A stretch of DNA of 64,000 nucleotides from Gymnothorax reevesii (Eukaryota > Chordata > Actinopteri > Anguilliformes > Muraenidae). A program made the position numbers and the translations under genes. The notes under the pieces were generated by a model. The model was given only the letters and a program-made list of their open reading frames with translations. It was not told the origin of the DNA and did not search any database. Location: positions 193,253,103 through 193,317,102 of the forward strand of contig CM056573.1 of NCBI GenBank assembly GCA_029721435.1, in the 5' to 3' direction. This document shows positions 20,620-31,454 of this stretch, in pieces (positions within the stretch are counted from its first letter, which is position 1; every line of letters starts with the position of its first letter).

Positions 20620-21054
20620 TTACCGTGTCTTGGTGAAGTTGCACGTCCAACGTCGGCTTGTTCTTCGTTGACCGCTTGCCTTTCCTGCATTTCTTTGGTC
20701 TCTTTTTCTGCCCCTTCCGCGCATCTCCAAAAAAGGGGTAGTATTGGAGGGGCTGCTGGAATCACTGTCGAGAGTGAAGTCGCTCTCCGTGGAGGAGACC
20801 TCTCTGGGAAAGCGGCATCTCTGGAAGCTGTATCCTTCTGCAGGCCGGGAAATTGCTGTTGGTCTTGGGGCTCCCGAACGTGAAGGCGCAGCCGCTGGTT
20901 GGGAAGATGTCATCTGTTCCTCCTTGTCCCAGTTGTACACCTCATTTCTTTGATAATCATCTCTATCACGTTTGTATTTTTTTAGCTTGGTGGACTGAAA
21001 ATCATCATTATATTCCTTCACAGTGTCTTTTATTGCCTGGCTAATGGGAGGCAA
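20620..21054 (-). pseudogene. N-terminal ORF segment of the Penelope-like element
   Basis: Residues 1-60 are charged (KLKKYKRDRDDYQRNEVYNW), then Ser/Pro-rich and finally very basic (MRGRGRKRDQRN). It sits directly upstream of the conserved Penelope N-terminal segment and on the same strand, so it is read as the start of that polyprotein; a frameshift separates them. The match is by position and composition rather than by motif. Confidence 0.5.
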
Positions 21055-21178
21055 GTCGGCTGAAAAATTCTGTTTTAGGTTTTCTTAAGTTTGAATATCA
21101 GTCTTTATTTCACGTGCTTCAGTGGATGTTTGTTTGATAATAAGTAACATGAGGTCAAAAGAACATTTATTAAGGATC

Positions 21179-21529
21179 TCTCCCCATCTTTTAGAGACGC
21201 GATAGGGCAGTGGTCAAGAAGGCTTGACTTAAGATCGTAAGATCCTGAGTTCAAGCCCCGGCCACGGCCTTCGCGGTGTGTTCTTGGGCAAAACACTTTA
21301 CTCCAACACTCCACGCCTCACTCCACCCAGGTGTATAAATGGGTACCAGCAAATAGGCAGGGACACTTGTGTAAGAGCTGGGGGGGGTACCTGCGATGGA
21401 CTGGCATCCCATCCAGGGGGATTAGCAATACTCCTAGTGCTTCATGCCATGGAAACCGGGGTTAAGCACCGGCCCGATGGGCCACTAGGCTCGTACAGGC
21501 TTACTTCTTCTTCTTCTCCCCATCTTTTA
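21179..21529 (+). mobile_element. tRNA-derived SINE with 15-bp target-site duplication
   Basis: The body (21194-21514) begins with a tRNA-like head: an A-box-like GCGATAGGGCAGTGGTCAAG and a B-box-like GAGTTCAAGCCCC. The middle has GCGATGGACTGGCATCCCAT, a block common in fish SINE/LINE tails, and the end is (CTT)n. Identical TCTCCCCATCTTTTA copies flank it at 21179-21193 and 21515-21529, showing target-primed insertion. Confidence 0.85.
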
Positions 21530-21616
21530 TCAAAGTTCTCTGTTGGTTAATGAGGGTGTGACTCATGGGTAACCAGTAAATAGCCAAATTTGGCTTCTGC
21601 GCAAAGGGGTTAATGA

Positions 21617-21928
21617 TGGGATCAGTGAAATTGGACATACTGAAGACAACTGCATGATCCAAGACTGTATGATCCCTTAATGATGGGATCAGTGAAACAG
21701 GACATATTGAAGACGACCACATGATCCTAGACTGTATCATCCCTTAATGGTGGGATCACTGAAATGGGACATACTGAAGACGACCACATGATCCGAGACT
21801 GTATGATCCCTTAATGACGGGATCAGTGAAACGGGACATACTGAAGATGACCACATGATCAGAGACTGTATAATCCCTTAATGACGGGATCAGTGAAATG
21901 GGACATACTGAAGACGACCACATGATGG
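21617..21928. repeat. Minisatellite with an exact 67-bp period
   Basis: Units start at 21617, 21684, 21751, 21818 and 21885, so every step is 67 bp, with about 4.6 copies. Each unit has GGGATCA-GTGAAA near its start and TGATCC...GATCCC later. Units differ by scattered substitutions. No coding sense. Confidence 0.9.
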
Positions 21929-22294
21929 GACCCTTTTATTAAGCAACATACTAATAAATTTTGTCATACAACCCCAATTCCAAAAGCATAAACCATTATT
22001 CACATTAAAACATAGACAACATATCAGATGTTGAAAATGAGACATTTTGCCATTTCATGAAAAATATTGGCTCAATTTGACTTTGATGGCAGCAACACAT
22101 CTCAAAAAAGTTGGGACAGGGCAATGTTTAGTATCCCCTCTTCTTTTAACAACAGTCTGTACATGCCTGGGAAATGTGACCCAATTGCTGTAGTTTTGGG
22201 AAATTTTTTTTTTTTTTTTTAATTCCACTCCTGTGTGGTGTAAGATTCTAGCTGCTCGACAGTCCTGGGTCTTCTCTGCCGAATTCGCCGTTTT

Positions 22295-22713
22295 TACCCT
22301 CGGCCCGACTTCAGGCCGAAGGGTATTGTCTTCAGTTTGTCGTCTGTCTGTCCGTCTGTCCTTGAGTGCACCTCTAAAGTCAGCATCAATAAACTAGTTA
22401 CCCATGCCAAAACATTTGTGGTAATGTAGGAAATCCAGGCCAGGAAATAATTTTTCAGATCGGAACATTTTTTGGCGTTTTTGAAAAAAACTTTGTCGTG
22501 GAGAGATCTTGATGAAGCATTTGAGCTAGGGGGTTTATACCTGGAGGAACGATCATATATTTGCGGGGCTCTAGATTAGTGAAAAAAATTGGAATTTTCC
22601 AAAATTTTTGTGGGACTTTGGGCATTTTTGTATTTGTAAATGTATGTCCTGTGGAATTCTACTTTGGTTATTGTGTAATTGTTCTGGGACACTTCATAAG
22701 TCAGGCCGAGGGT
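22295..22713. mobile_element. TIR element inserted in the Tc1 transposon
   Basis: The left end ACCCTCGGCCCGACTTCAGG and the right end (reverse complement CACCCTCGGCCTGACTTAT) are inverted copies. The 5' part holds a GTCTGTCTGTCC tract. Length is about 419 bp with no coding capacity. Tc1 coding similarity resumes right of it, which shows the order of insertion. Confidence 0.55.
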
Positions 22714-23480
22714 GCTCAAACGCGTGTGTTTCTTGTATGATGTGGCAAATGTTTTCTGTTGGTGAAAGGTCTGGACTGCAGGTACAGTAGGCCAGTTCAG
22801 CACACTGACTCTTCTACAGCGAAGCCATGCTGTTGTGATGGATGCAGTATGTGGGTTAGCATTGTCTTGCTGAAATATGCAACACCTTCCCTGAAAGAGA
22901 CTGTGTCTGGATGGGACAATATGTCATTGTAAAACCTCTATGTACTTTTCAGCATTGATAATGCCTTTCCATATGTGTAAGCTACTCACACCATAGGCAC
23001 TAATTGAACCCCAGACCATCAGAGGTGTCTGCTTTTGAACTGAGCGCTGATAACAAGCTGGATGGTCCCTCTCTTTAGTCTGCATGACACAAAGTCCATG
23101 GTTTCCAAAAAGAATTTCACATTTTGATTCATCTGACCACCGAACAGTTTTCTATTTTGCCTCAGTCCATTTTAAATGAGCTTTGGCCCAGAGAAGATGG
23201 GGGAATTTCTGGATCGCGTTCATATATGGCTTCTTTTTTGCATGATACAGTTTTAATTTGCAATTATGGATCGCACGGTGAACTGTGTTCAGTGATTTAT
23301 GGAAGTGTTCCTGAGCCCATGCAGTGAATTCCAGTGCAGAATCACGTCTGTTTTTAATGCAGTGCCGCCTGAAGGCCCGAAGATCACGAGCGTTCAATAT
23401 TGACATTCCACCTTGTCCCTTGTGCACAAAGATTTCACCAGGTTTTCTGAAAATTTTGATGATATTATGTACTGTAGATT
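22714..23480 (-). pseudogene. Tc1-like transposase, N-terminal and DDE core remnants
   Basis: 23427-23152 encodes the helix-turn-helix region (ARDLRAFRRHCIKNRRDS, LYHAKKKPYMNA, LLWAKAHLKWTEAK). Further on in broken frames come a WSDESK-like block, [30 protein letters not shown] (about 22890) and LNWPTVPAVQTFH (for the family's WPACSPDLSPIE). The order and spacing fit a Tc1 transposase of about 340 residues. Several stops and frameshifts make it non-functional. Confidence 0.75.
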
Positions 23481-23549
23481 CAAAGTCTTCCCAATTTTAC
23501 AATGAGGAACATTTTTTCTGAAATTGTTTCACAAATCTTAGATGCAGTT

Positions 23550-24496
23550 TCCTCAGTACAAGTAAAAGTAATAACTGGACACTTTCTGTTACCACAGGGG
23601 GGCGCTAGTAGCAAAGTGGGAATTTAAAGCATCTGGACGTTCAGGGCGAAGCAGTGATCATGTCCAGCAAGTTTGAGGCTAGGACAGTCAAGAATGTGTG
23701 CGTGAGAGCATTGGGAATCCCAAACGTATTTTCATGGCAAGGGATCCAAAGTCGCCGCTTCACCACACGGACGCTATACAGGGTTCATAATGTAGCTTCA
23801 TCAACTTGTTCTGCATGTTTCAGAAGTAGAATGAAGTTGATGGGTTCAACAATGTGTCATCAGTACAAGTGGAAGTAACGAGTGGTCACTTCCTGTGACC
23901 ACACGGGGGCGCTATTAGCAAAGTGGGAAGTTAATATATCAGGATGTTCAGGGCGGCGCCCTCATCATGTTCAGCAAGTTTGAAGCTTCTTTAATCAAGT
24001 ATTTGAGTGTGAGAGCATTGTGAAATTTTTTCCTCAAGTCACTAAAATTTGTCACGCCCTTGCAGCCACGCCCTTTGACCTACAGATATGCAGAGCACAA
24101 CTTTTAATCAGCTTGGTCTCACGATGATGTGCACCAAATTTGAAGTTGATTGGGCGAAATCCCAAGGAGGAGTTCGTTTTAAAATTCAAATTAAAATGGC
24201 CGACTTCCTGTTGGGTTTAGGGCGTGGCTCCAATTAAGTTTTTTGTATGCCTTGTTACAAAGCATGTAACTGCCAAATTTCGTCTGCCTACGACAAAGTA
24301 TCCGAATTTCCCTAAGGGAATTTTGAAACGTGTTTAGGGGGAGCTATTTCGGCATTTGGGGTCGCAACTGTGCAACCGCACAAAAATATCAAATTTCGGA
24401 TATGGCCGGACGTATGTGGAAAGTTAGACGTGTTTTCACCATTGGGAAAGGGGTGAAATTGCCCTTTGAATTGTCGCAAGAATAATAATAATAATA
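23550..24496 (+). repeat. Repeat module of the large array (first, partial)
   Basis: It contains the blocks TACCACAGGGGGGCGCTA (23592 and near 23895, about 309 bp apart), ATTTTCATGG-AGGGATCC, GCCACACGGACGC and AAGTTGATGGGTTCAACA, and ends in an (AAT)n run at 24481-24498. These blocks recur across 28.9-37.0 kb. No convincing protein is encoded; the many short ORFs here are repeat artefacts. Confidence 0.8.
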
Positions 24497-24829
24497 ATTA
24501 AAGCTGCAAGCAGCGTTGAACGGGCCCTCGCCCCCATGCGCACGTTGGGGTTGTGGTGAGATCCTGATGGGTGCAACATGGTCTCTCAATGTTTCATAAT
24601 AAATCTGGTTTTGAATGGATGAAATCTCTGGGAGGAGTGCGTTAAAATACAATATGTGGACATCAGGCAAAAATGACACGTTAAAATCAAAATGGCTGAC
24701 TTCCTGTTTGGAGTACACCAATGATGCCCGAGACTTTTTTGTGCGTCTTGGCCAAATACACATTTGTATCAATTTTCATTTTCCTACTCCAAAAAAACTC
24801 CTATGGGGAGGGGTTTTTGAGAATTTCAA

Positions 24830-27800
24830 TTCAATTCAATTCAATTCAATTTTATTTTGTATAGCGCTTTTTACAGATACACTGTCACAAAGACGCTTTA
24901 CAGTCAGAGATGGGTTACTGAAGGGCAGTGCCCAACCTATTCCCAGTACCTATTCCCTATTCCCACTACAGCGAGGCAAAAAAAACTCCCAGTAGGGAGA
25001 AAAAATCCTCAAACAGTGGTGAGAAAAAACTCCCCAGTGGGAAGAAATCTCAGGAGGAACCCGGCTATAGTGGGGAAGCCCATCCTCCGCGGGCTAGCTA
25101 GTTGATAGACAACATAATGACAAGAGTTCCATTGAAATCTATCTAATCAGGGCTAAAGTAATTTGTATATTTAAAACTGTCCAACAGATGTCTTGGCTAA
25201 TGTAAAACAATTAGCAATGGAGGTCATCATGAGGCAGGAAGACCCTCTTGGTCCTGTAGCTGAAACAAGATGGTAACAGCTGGTCTTAGGCTGGAGCTCC
25301 GGGCCAGGGGGTGTTGGGTGAAGCTTGATCTGGAGCTCAGGGCAAGTGCCCAGAGCAGGAGGAGGAGAAAAAAAAATATTGTTAGGGAGGTGGAGTTGTA
25401 TGGCGAGCACACAGAGCAGGAGAGACAGAGGTGCCTGTGTGCGATAAGGAAACCCCAGCAGAATAAGACAATGGCAGCATAGTTATGAGAAACAGGGGCA
25501 GGGGCCAACACAGCCACGAGGGCAGGTTGAGACAGTCACCACCAGACCATGACCAGCTCAGCAGAATAGGGCACCACCAGCAATGATCCAGTGACAGCAC
25601 TGACTGCTCAGTCCACCAAATATTCTATAGCTTATGCCAGCCACCCACTCCTGTCCCTCAACTATAGGACAGACTAAAGAGATATGTTTTGAGCCTAACT
25701 TTAAATATACTGATAGTGTCTGCACCCCGAATATGAGCAGGCAATTCGTTCCATAAGAGGGGAGCACGATAGGAAAAAGCTCTACCGCCTATGGTAATTT
25801 TAGCTATTTTTGGAACAACAAGGAAGCCTGCGCTCTGCGAACGGAGTGTTCTGGAGGGAATGTAGGGTAAAAGTAAATCACTTAGGTACAATGGACCAAG
25901 CCCATGTAAGGCTTTAAAGGTAAGAAGTAGTATCTTATAGTCTATTCGGAATTTAACTGGTAACCAGTGAAGTGAAGCTAACACTGGGCTGATATGCTCG
26001 TGTCTCCGTGTTCTAGTGAGAATACGAGCAGCTGCATTTTGAATTTGCTGGAGCCCCTTTAGAGAGGATTTTGCACAACCAGACAAAAGAGCATTACAGT
26101 AATCTAATCTTGAAGTAACAAAGGCATGGACAAGCTTTTCTGCATCATGTAATGACAGCATTTTCCGAATTTTGGAAATATTCCTCAAGTGGTAAAATGC
26201 AACTCTTGAGATGTTCTTTATATGTGTATCAAGTGCGAGATCAGGGTCAAGAGTAACACCAAGATCTTTAATAATGGCACTTGAAGCGATTGAAATTCCA
26301 TCAATGTTAAGCATGTAATCTGAGATTTTGCATCTCTGGGATTTGGGACCCACTACGATTATTTCTGTATTACTAGGGTTCAACAAGAGAAAATTGTGAC
26401 TCATCCATTTCTTTATGTCTACAAGACAGGCTTCCATCTTTGACAGCTGGGCAGCTTCATCAGGCTTGACTGACAGATATAGTTGTGTGTCATCTGCATA
26501 GCAGTGAAAGTTAATGCCATGTGCGCGAATAACTTGTCCCAGTGGAAGCATATATATTGAGAAAAGCAGAGGTCCAAGCACAGATCCTTGTGGTACTCCA
26601 TATCTAACCCTTGATTGATACGAGGAGTCATTATTAAAATGCACAAATTGATATCGATCCGATAAGTATGATCTGAACCAGGAAAGAGCCTGTCCACGGA
26701 GGCCTACAAGATTTTCAAGTCGATTCAACAGGATATCGTGATCGATAGTGTCAAATGCTGCACTTAAATCAAGAAGCACAAGTACAGAAATGTAACCACT
26801 GTCCGAAGCGAGGAGAAGGTCATTGAGTACTTTGACCAGGGCTGTTTCAGTACTGTGACAGGGTCTGAAACCAGATTGAAAAACTTCCAATATACAATTG
26901 GAGTGTAAAAATGAACAGAGTTGTTTTGAAACGGCCTTTTCTAGTATTTTAGAGAGGAAAGGGAGGTTTGAGATAGGCCTGAAGTTAGACACATTATTCA
27001 CATCCAAGTTTGGTTTCTTAAGTAGGGGTTTGATGACTGCACGTTTAAGAGTGTGTGGGATGTGTCCAGATGCTAAAGAAGCATTGACAATGTGTAATAA
27101 TGGGGTTCCAATCACTGGTAGTAGCTCCTTTAAAAGCTTTGTTGGGATGGGGTCCAGAAGACACGTAACAGATTTTGACGAATTTACAATGGTATTAAAT
27201 TCGCTGACATCTATTGGTGTAAAAGAGTTCAGGTAGGACACTTGTCCTTGTGATAATTTTAAATCCATAAGCTGGGTAGATAGAGAAGAAGACCCTATAT
27301 GAGGAGAGACAAAGGAACTCTGAATCTTGTCCCTGATTTTTATAACTTTATTATCGAAGAAATTCATAAAGTCATTGCTGTTAAATGGTACAGAAACACA
27401 GGGATCAGCTTGATTCTTGGTTAGCTTGGCAACAGTGCTAAACAGGTGCCTGGGGTTGTTTTTATTTTCATCTATCAATGTAGAGAAATATGAGGAACGT
27501 GAAGTGGAGAGGACACGTTTATAGGCAAGTAGACTGTCTTTCCAGGCATGGAAGAATACCTGCAATTTAGTTGAACGCCATTTGCGCTCCAGTTGGCGTG
27601 AAACCTGTTTTAAAGAACGAGTATAGTCATTGTACCATGGTGCTAATTTCTTATTGCACACTTTCCTCTTCTTTAGAGGTGCAACAGTATCCAGGGTTCT
27701 GCAAAGTATGTTATTTACATTGTCTGTCAGCTGATCAATTGTGTTTTTACTTGCATTTGTATATGCATTATGGCAAACACCAAGAAAATCTCCACAGTGT

Positions 27801-28887
27801 ACAAATGAGCCTGGGAGTTCATTAATAAAAGCATTTGCAGTCCAGGAAGAAAGCTTTCGGCTGTAGTAGAATGCGGGATCCAGTGACACATGACAGCCTT
27901 GAAGAAGTTCGAAGGTAATTAAATAATGGTCTGATAAAACTGGATTTTCAGGCATGACTGCCACATTTGTTATTTCAGCACTATAAGTTAGGACTAGGTC
28001 AAGTGTATGGTTGTGGGAATGCGTGGACTGATGTACATGTTGATTGAAGCCAATAGATTCAATGATAGATAAGAAGGCTGATCTGAGAGGATCACCTTCA
28101 TTGTCCATGTGAATATTGAAATCCCCTACAATTACAACTTTGTCTGAATTTACAACCATATTTGAAAGGAAATTGGCAATCTCAGTTAAAAAACCACTGT
28201 ATGGCCCTGGTGGCCTGTATATAATAGCAAGGACAAAACTGACTGCTTTTTTATCTGGATGTGCAAAACTGAGAACAATAACTTCAAAAGAATTAAATTT
28301 GAAGCCAGATTTCAAGGTAGGCAGGAGATTTGAATTGTATATGGCAGCAACCCCACCTCCACGACCCGTGAGACGCGGAACATGAATAGAACTATAACCA
28401 GGAGGGGTGGCTTCATTTAAGGCAACATATTCATCAGTTTTCAGCCAAGTTTCGGTTAAACATAGAATACCAGCTTTGTGATCAGTAATTAATTCATTTA
28501 CAAAAGTTGCCTTAGAAGTTAGTGATCGAATATTAATTAATCCAATTTTTAACTTGGGTTGTTTAGCCACATTATTAATAAAATGACAGGTACTAATTTT
28601 TTTTAAATTTGCCCAACAAACACTCCTATGGTTTTTAGCAGAGCTTAATTTAGGTCGAGGTTGAGACACTATCTCAATAGCATAAAACCTGGGCAGCAGC
28701 TCTTGGGAACAAGCAGAAATCTGTGGAAGACAGTAAGTCTGCTGCCTGGTCTTGGCTCTGGTGTGTCAGGAAATGGAATTTCTAAGACTACACGATAAAT
28801 TATTAGAAAGAAGAGCGGCACCCTCCCACGTGGGGTGAATGCCATCTCTTTTCAAAAGACCAGGCCTCCCCCAAAAAGTAAAAAAGA
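24830..28887 (-). mobile_element. Full-length L2 (Maui-type) LINE
   Basis: The 5' end (minus) is at about 28887 and the 3' end at 24830 with (TTGAA)n tail repeats after AAAGCGCTATACAAAATAAAA. Host repeat-module sequence continues on both sides, with a short TTCAA shared at the two junctions. A 5' leader of about 220 bp, one long ORF and about 830 bp of 3' UTR are present. No truncation or stop was found, so this could be a recently active copy. Confidence 0.9.
25658..28669 (-). CDS. L2 LINE endonuclease-reverse transcriptase, intact, 1003 aa
   Basis: The N-terminal 250 residues form an apurinic-type endonuclease: [36 protein letters not shown], and the SDHYLITF catalytic histidine near residue 246. 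The middle part is reverse transcriptase: [59 protein letters not shown], then [11 protein letters not shown] with intact YADD. The C-terminus carries [20 protein letters not shown]-like [23 protein letters not shown] and LWNELP, typical of L2/Rex/CR1 LINEs. The protein would nick target DNA and copy element RNA at the nick. No separate ORF1 fits upstream. One uninterrupted frame with all catalytic boxes is unusual in this window. Confidence 0.92.
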   Translation of the reverse strand: MSQPRPKLSSAKNHRSVCWANLKKISTCHFINNVAKQPKLKIGLINIRSLTSKATFVNELITDHKAGILCLTETWLKTDEYVALNEATPPGYSSIHVPRLTGRGGGVAAIYNSNLLPTLKSGFKFNSFEVIVLSFAHPDKKAVSFVLAIIYRPPGPYSGFLTEIANFLSNMVVNSDKVVIVGDFNIHMDNEGDPLRSAFLSIIESIGFNQHVHQSTHSHNHTLDLVLTYSAEITNVAVMPENPVLSDHYLITFELLQGCHVSLDPAFYYSRKLSSWTANAFINELPGSFVHCGDFLGVCHNAYTNASKNTIDQLTDNVNNILCRTLDTVAPLKKRKVCNKKLAPWYNDYTRSLKQVSRQLERKWRSTKLQVFFHAWKDSLLAYKRVLSTSRSSYFSTLIDENKNNPRHLFSTVAKLTKNQADPCVSVPFNSNDFMNFFDNKVIKIRDKIQSSFVSPHIGSSSLSTQLMDLKLSQGQVSYLNSFTPIDVSEFNTIVNSSKSVTCLLDPIPTKLLKELLPVIGTPLLHIVNASLASGHIPHTLKRAVIKPLLKKPNLDVNNVSNFRPISNLPFLSKILEKAVSKQLCSFLHSNCILEVFQSGFRPCHSTETALVKVLNDLLLASDSGYISVLVLLDLSAAFDTIDHDILLNRLENLVGLRGQALSWFRSYLSDRYQFVHFNNDSSYQSRVRYGVPQGSVLGPLLFSIYMLPLGQVIRAHGINFHCYADDTQLYLSVKPDEAAQLSKMEACLVDIKKWMSHNFLLLNPSNTEIIVVGPKSQRCKISDYMLNIDGISIASSAIIKDLGVTLDPDLALDTHIKNISRVAFYHLRNISKIRKMLSLHDAEKLVHAFVTSRLDYCNALLSGCAKSSLKGLQQIQNAAARILTRTRRHEHISPVLASLHWLPVKFRIDYKILLLTFKALHGLGPLYLSDLLLPYIPSRTLRSQSAGFLVVPKIAKITIGGRAFSYRAPLLWNELPAHIRGADTISIFKVRLKTYLFSLSYS

Positions 28888-31454
28888 TTCAAGGGGGCGC
28901 TATCGAGGCATTTTGCTGCCCTCAAGGGCAAACCCCCAATACAATGTGAGAGCCCGCCACCCTTGACCTGTTTATCAATTTTTATGATGATTCAAGTTTA
29001 TTAAAGACATCAAAAAGCGAAACGTATTTTCATGGCGAGGGATCCATTCTCATCGCATCGCCACACGAACGCCATTACTCGAAGCATCACAGCATTCGTA
29101 AGGTAGCTGAAGAAACTTCTTCTACATGTTGTACAGGGAGAATAAAGTTGATGGGTTCGACTATGTGTCATCAGTACAAGTGAAAGTAAAAAATGGTCGC
29201 TTCCTGTTAGCGGCCACGCCCAGTGACCTGCAGACCTGCAGAGCACAACTTTTGATCAACACGGTCTCTTGATGTTTACTAATAAATGTGGTTTTGATTG
29301 GATGAAATCTCTAGGAGGAGTGCGTTAAAATACAATGTGTGGAAATCAGGCAAAAATGACACGTTAAAATCAAAATGGCCGACTTCCTGTTTGGAGTACA
29401 CGAATGATGCCAGAAACTTTTTTTTGCGTTCTGGCCTAATACATATTTGTACCAATTTTCATCTTTCTACTCCAAAAAAACCCCTATGGGGAGGGGTTTT
29501 TGAAAATTTAAAGGGGGCGCTATTGAGGCATTTTGCTGCCCTCATGGGCAAAGTCCCAATCAGATGTGAGAGCTTGGCACCCTTAACCGGCATATCAATT
29601 TCCATGATGATAGGAATTCATTAAAAACGTCAAACACCCAAACGTATTTTCATGGCGAGGGATCCATTGTCACCGCATCGCCACACGGACGCCATTACTC
29701 GAAGCACCACAGCATTCATAAGGTAGTTTAAGCAACTTCTTCTACATATTATACACGGGACATAAAGTTCATGGGTTCAACTATATGTCATCAGTACAAG
29801 TGAAAGTTAAAACTGGTCACCTCCTGTTTGGAGCCACGCCCACTGACCTACAGACCTGCAGAGCACAACTTTTGATCAGGATGGTCTTTCAATGTTCATT
29901 AATAAATCTGGTTATGAATGGATGAAATTTCTAGGAGGAGTGCGTTAAAATACCATCTGTGGAAATCAGGATAAAATGACACGTTAAAATCAAAATGGCC
30001 GACTTCCTGTTTGGAGTAGACAAATGATGCCAGAGACTTTTTTGTCCGTCTTGGCCAAATAAACGTGTACCAATTTTCATCTTCCTAACCCAAAAAAACC
30101 CCTATGGGGAGGGGTTTTTGAAAATTTCAAGGGGGCGCTATCGAGGCATTTTGCTGCTCTCATGGGCAAAACCCTAATCAGATGTGAGAGCTTGACACAT
30201 TTGACCTGTCAATCAGTTTTTATGATGATACAAGTTTATTAAAGGCATCAAAAACCCAAACATATTTTCATGGCGAGGGATGGAAAGTCGCTGCATCACT
30301 ACGCAAACGCCATTATGCGTAGCTTCACAGTATTCATAAGGTAGCTTCATCTATTTGTTCTGCATGTAATAGTGGAATGAGGTTGGTGTGTTCAACTATG
30401 TGTCATCAGTACAAGTGAAAGCAATAACTGGTCACTTCCTGTTACCACAGGGGGGCGCTAGGAGTAAAGTGGGAATTTAATGTATCTGGATGTTCAGGGC
30501 AGAGCAATGATCATGTCCAGCAAATTTGAAGCTACTACAGTCAAGTATGTGGGCGTGAGAGCATTGGGAATCCCAAACGTATTTTCATGGCGAGGGATCC
30601 AAAGTCGCCGCTTCGCCAAACGGGCACCATTACTCGTAGCTACACAATGTTCATAATGTAGCTTCAGCAACTTGTTGTGAATGTTTTACAAGAAGAAAGA
30701 AGTTGATTGGTTCAACATTGTGCCATCAGTCCCAGTGGAAGTAATGAGTGGTCACTTACTGTTACCACAGGGGGGCGCTATTAGCAAAGTGAAAAGTTAG
30801 TATATCAGGCTGTTCAGGGCGGTGCCCTCATCATGTTCAGCAAGTTTGAAGCTACTTCAATCAAGTATTTGGGTTTGAGATTGTTGTGAAATTTTTCCCT
30901 CAAGTCACTAAAATTTGTCCCGCCCTAGCAGCCACGCCCTTTGACCTACAGATCTGCAGAGCACAACTTTTAATCAGGTTGGTTTCTCGATGATGTTTAC
31001 GAAATTTGAAGCCGTTCCGACGAAATCCCTAGGAGGAGTTCGTTTTAAAATTCAAAAATTCTAATCAAAATGGCCGACTTTCTGATGGGTTTAGGGCGTG
31101 GCTCTAATGAAGTTTTTTGTATGCCTTGTTACAAGGCACATAACAACTGAATTTCGTCTGCCTACGACAAAGTAGCCGAATTTCCCTATGGGAATTTTTA
31201 AACGTGTTTAGGGGGCGCTATTTCGACATTTGGGGTCGAACCTGTGCGACCACCCAAAAATATCGAATTTCGGATCCGGCCGGACGAATCGGGAAAGTTA
31301 GACGCGTTTTCACAACTGGGAAAGGGGCGAAATTTGCCTTTGTAAAATCGGAAGAATAATAAAAAAAAAAAAAAAATAAATAAATAAAATAATAATAAAC
31401 AGCGCGATTTCAATAGGGCCCTCCGCAGACGACTTGCAGTCGGGTCGGGCCCTA

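Larger units (their letters stand above)
19505..21054 (-). mobile_element. Penelope-like retroelement, 3'-truncated, split by a MITE
   Basis: On the minus strand an N-terminal basic ORF (21054-20620) is followed, after frameshifts, by the conserved SKELSNDQISLLSKGLSFVPT segment (about 20600-20545), then a 213-bp insertion, then the RT part. RT hallmarks of Penelope-like elements are DKGGATCI, VFYTLPKIHKSLSDPPGRPLV and VTFDIASLYTNIPHDGG (motif A). The sequence stops soon after motif A near 19505, so the RT active-site half and any GIY-YIG endonuclease are absent. Confidence 0.75.
21967..23546 (-). mobile_element. Decayed Tc1/mariner-type DNA transposon
   Basis: Minus-strand transposase remnants occupy most of the span. 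On the plus strand the left end begins near ACAACCCCAATTCCAAAAGC (from about 21965). The right end is not sharply defined; an unrelated repeat module begins near 23550. A second TIR element (22295-22713) is inserted in the 3' half. Confidence 0.7.
24497..31454 (+). repeat. Repeat module 2, split by a full-length L2 LINE
   Basis: It starts ATTAAAGCTGCAAGCAGCG (a GCTGC-AA-GCAGC hairpin), is interrupted by the L2 at 24830-28887, resumes TTCAAGGGGGCGCTATC, and ends at 31400-31454 with a hairpin-bearing terminus (GACGACTTGCAGTCG within GGGCCC...GGGCCC) and CCTAATT. Sub-units of about 615 bp recur inside (the CAGACCTGCAGAGCAC block at 29230 and 29845). Transposon class is unknown to me; with no coding content it would be non-autonomous. 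Confidence 0.75.

Noticed and set aside
21194..21270. Functional tRNA gene
   Set aside because: Only A- and B-box-like parts are present, followed by a SINE body and a target duplication; no cloverleaf with a clear anticodon arm was seen.
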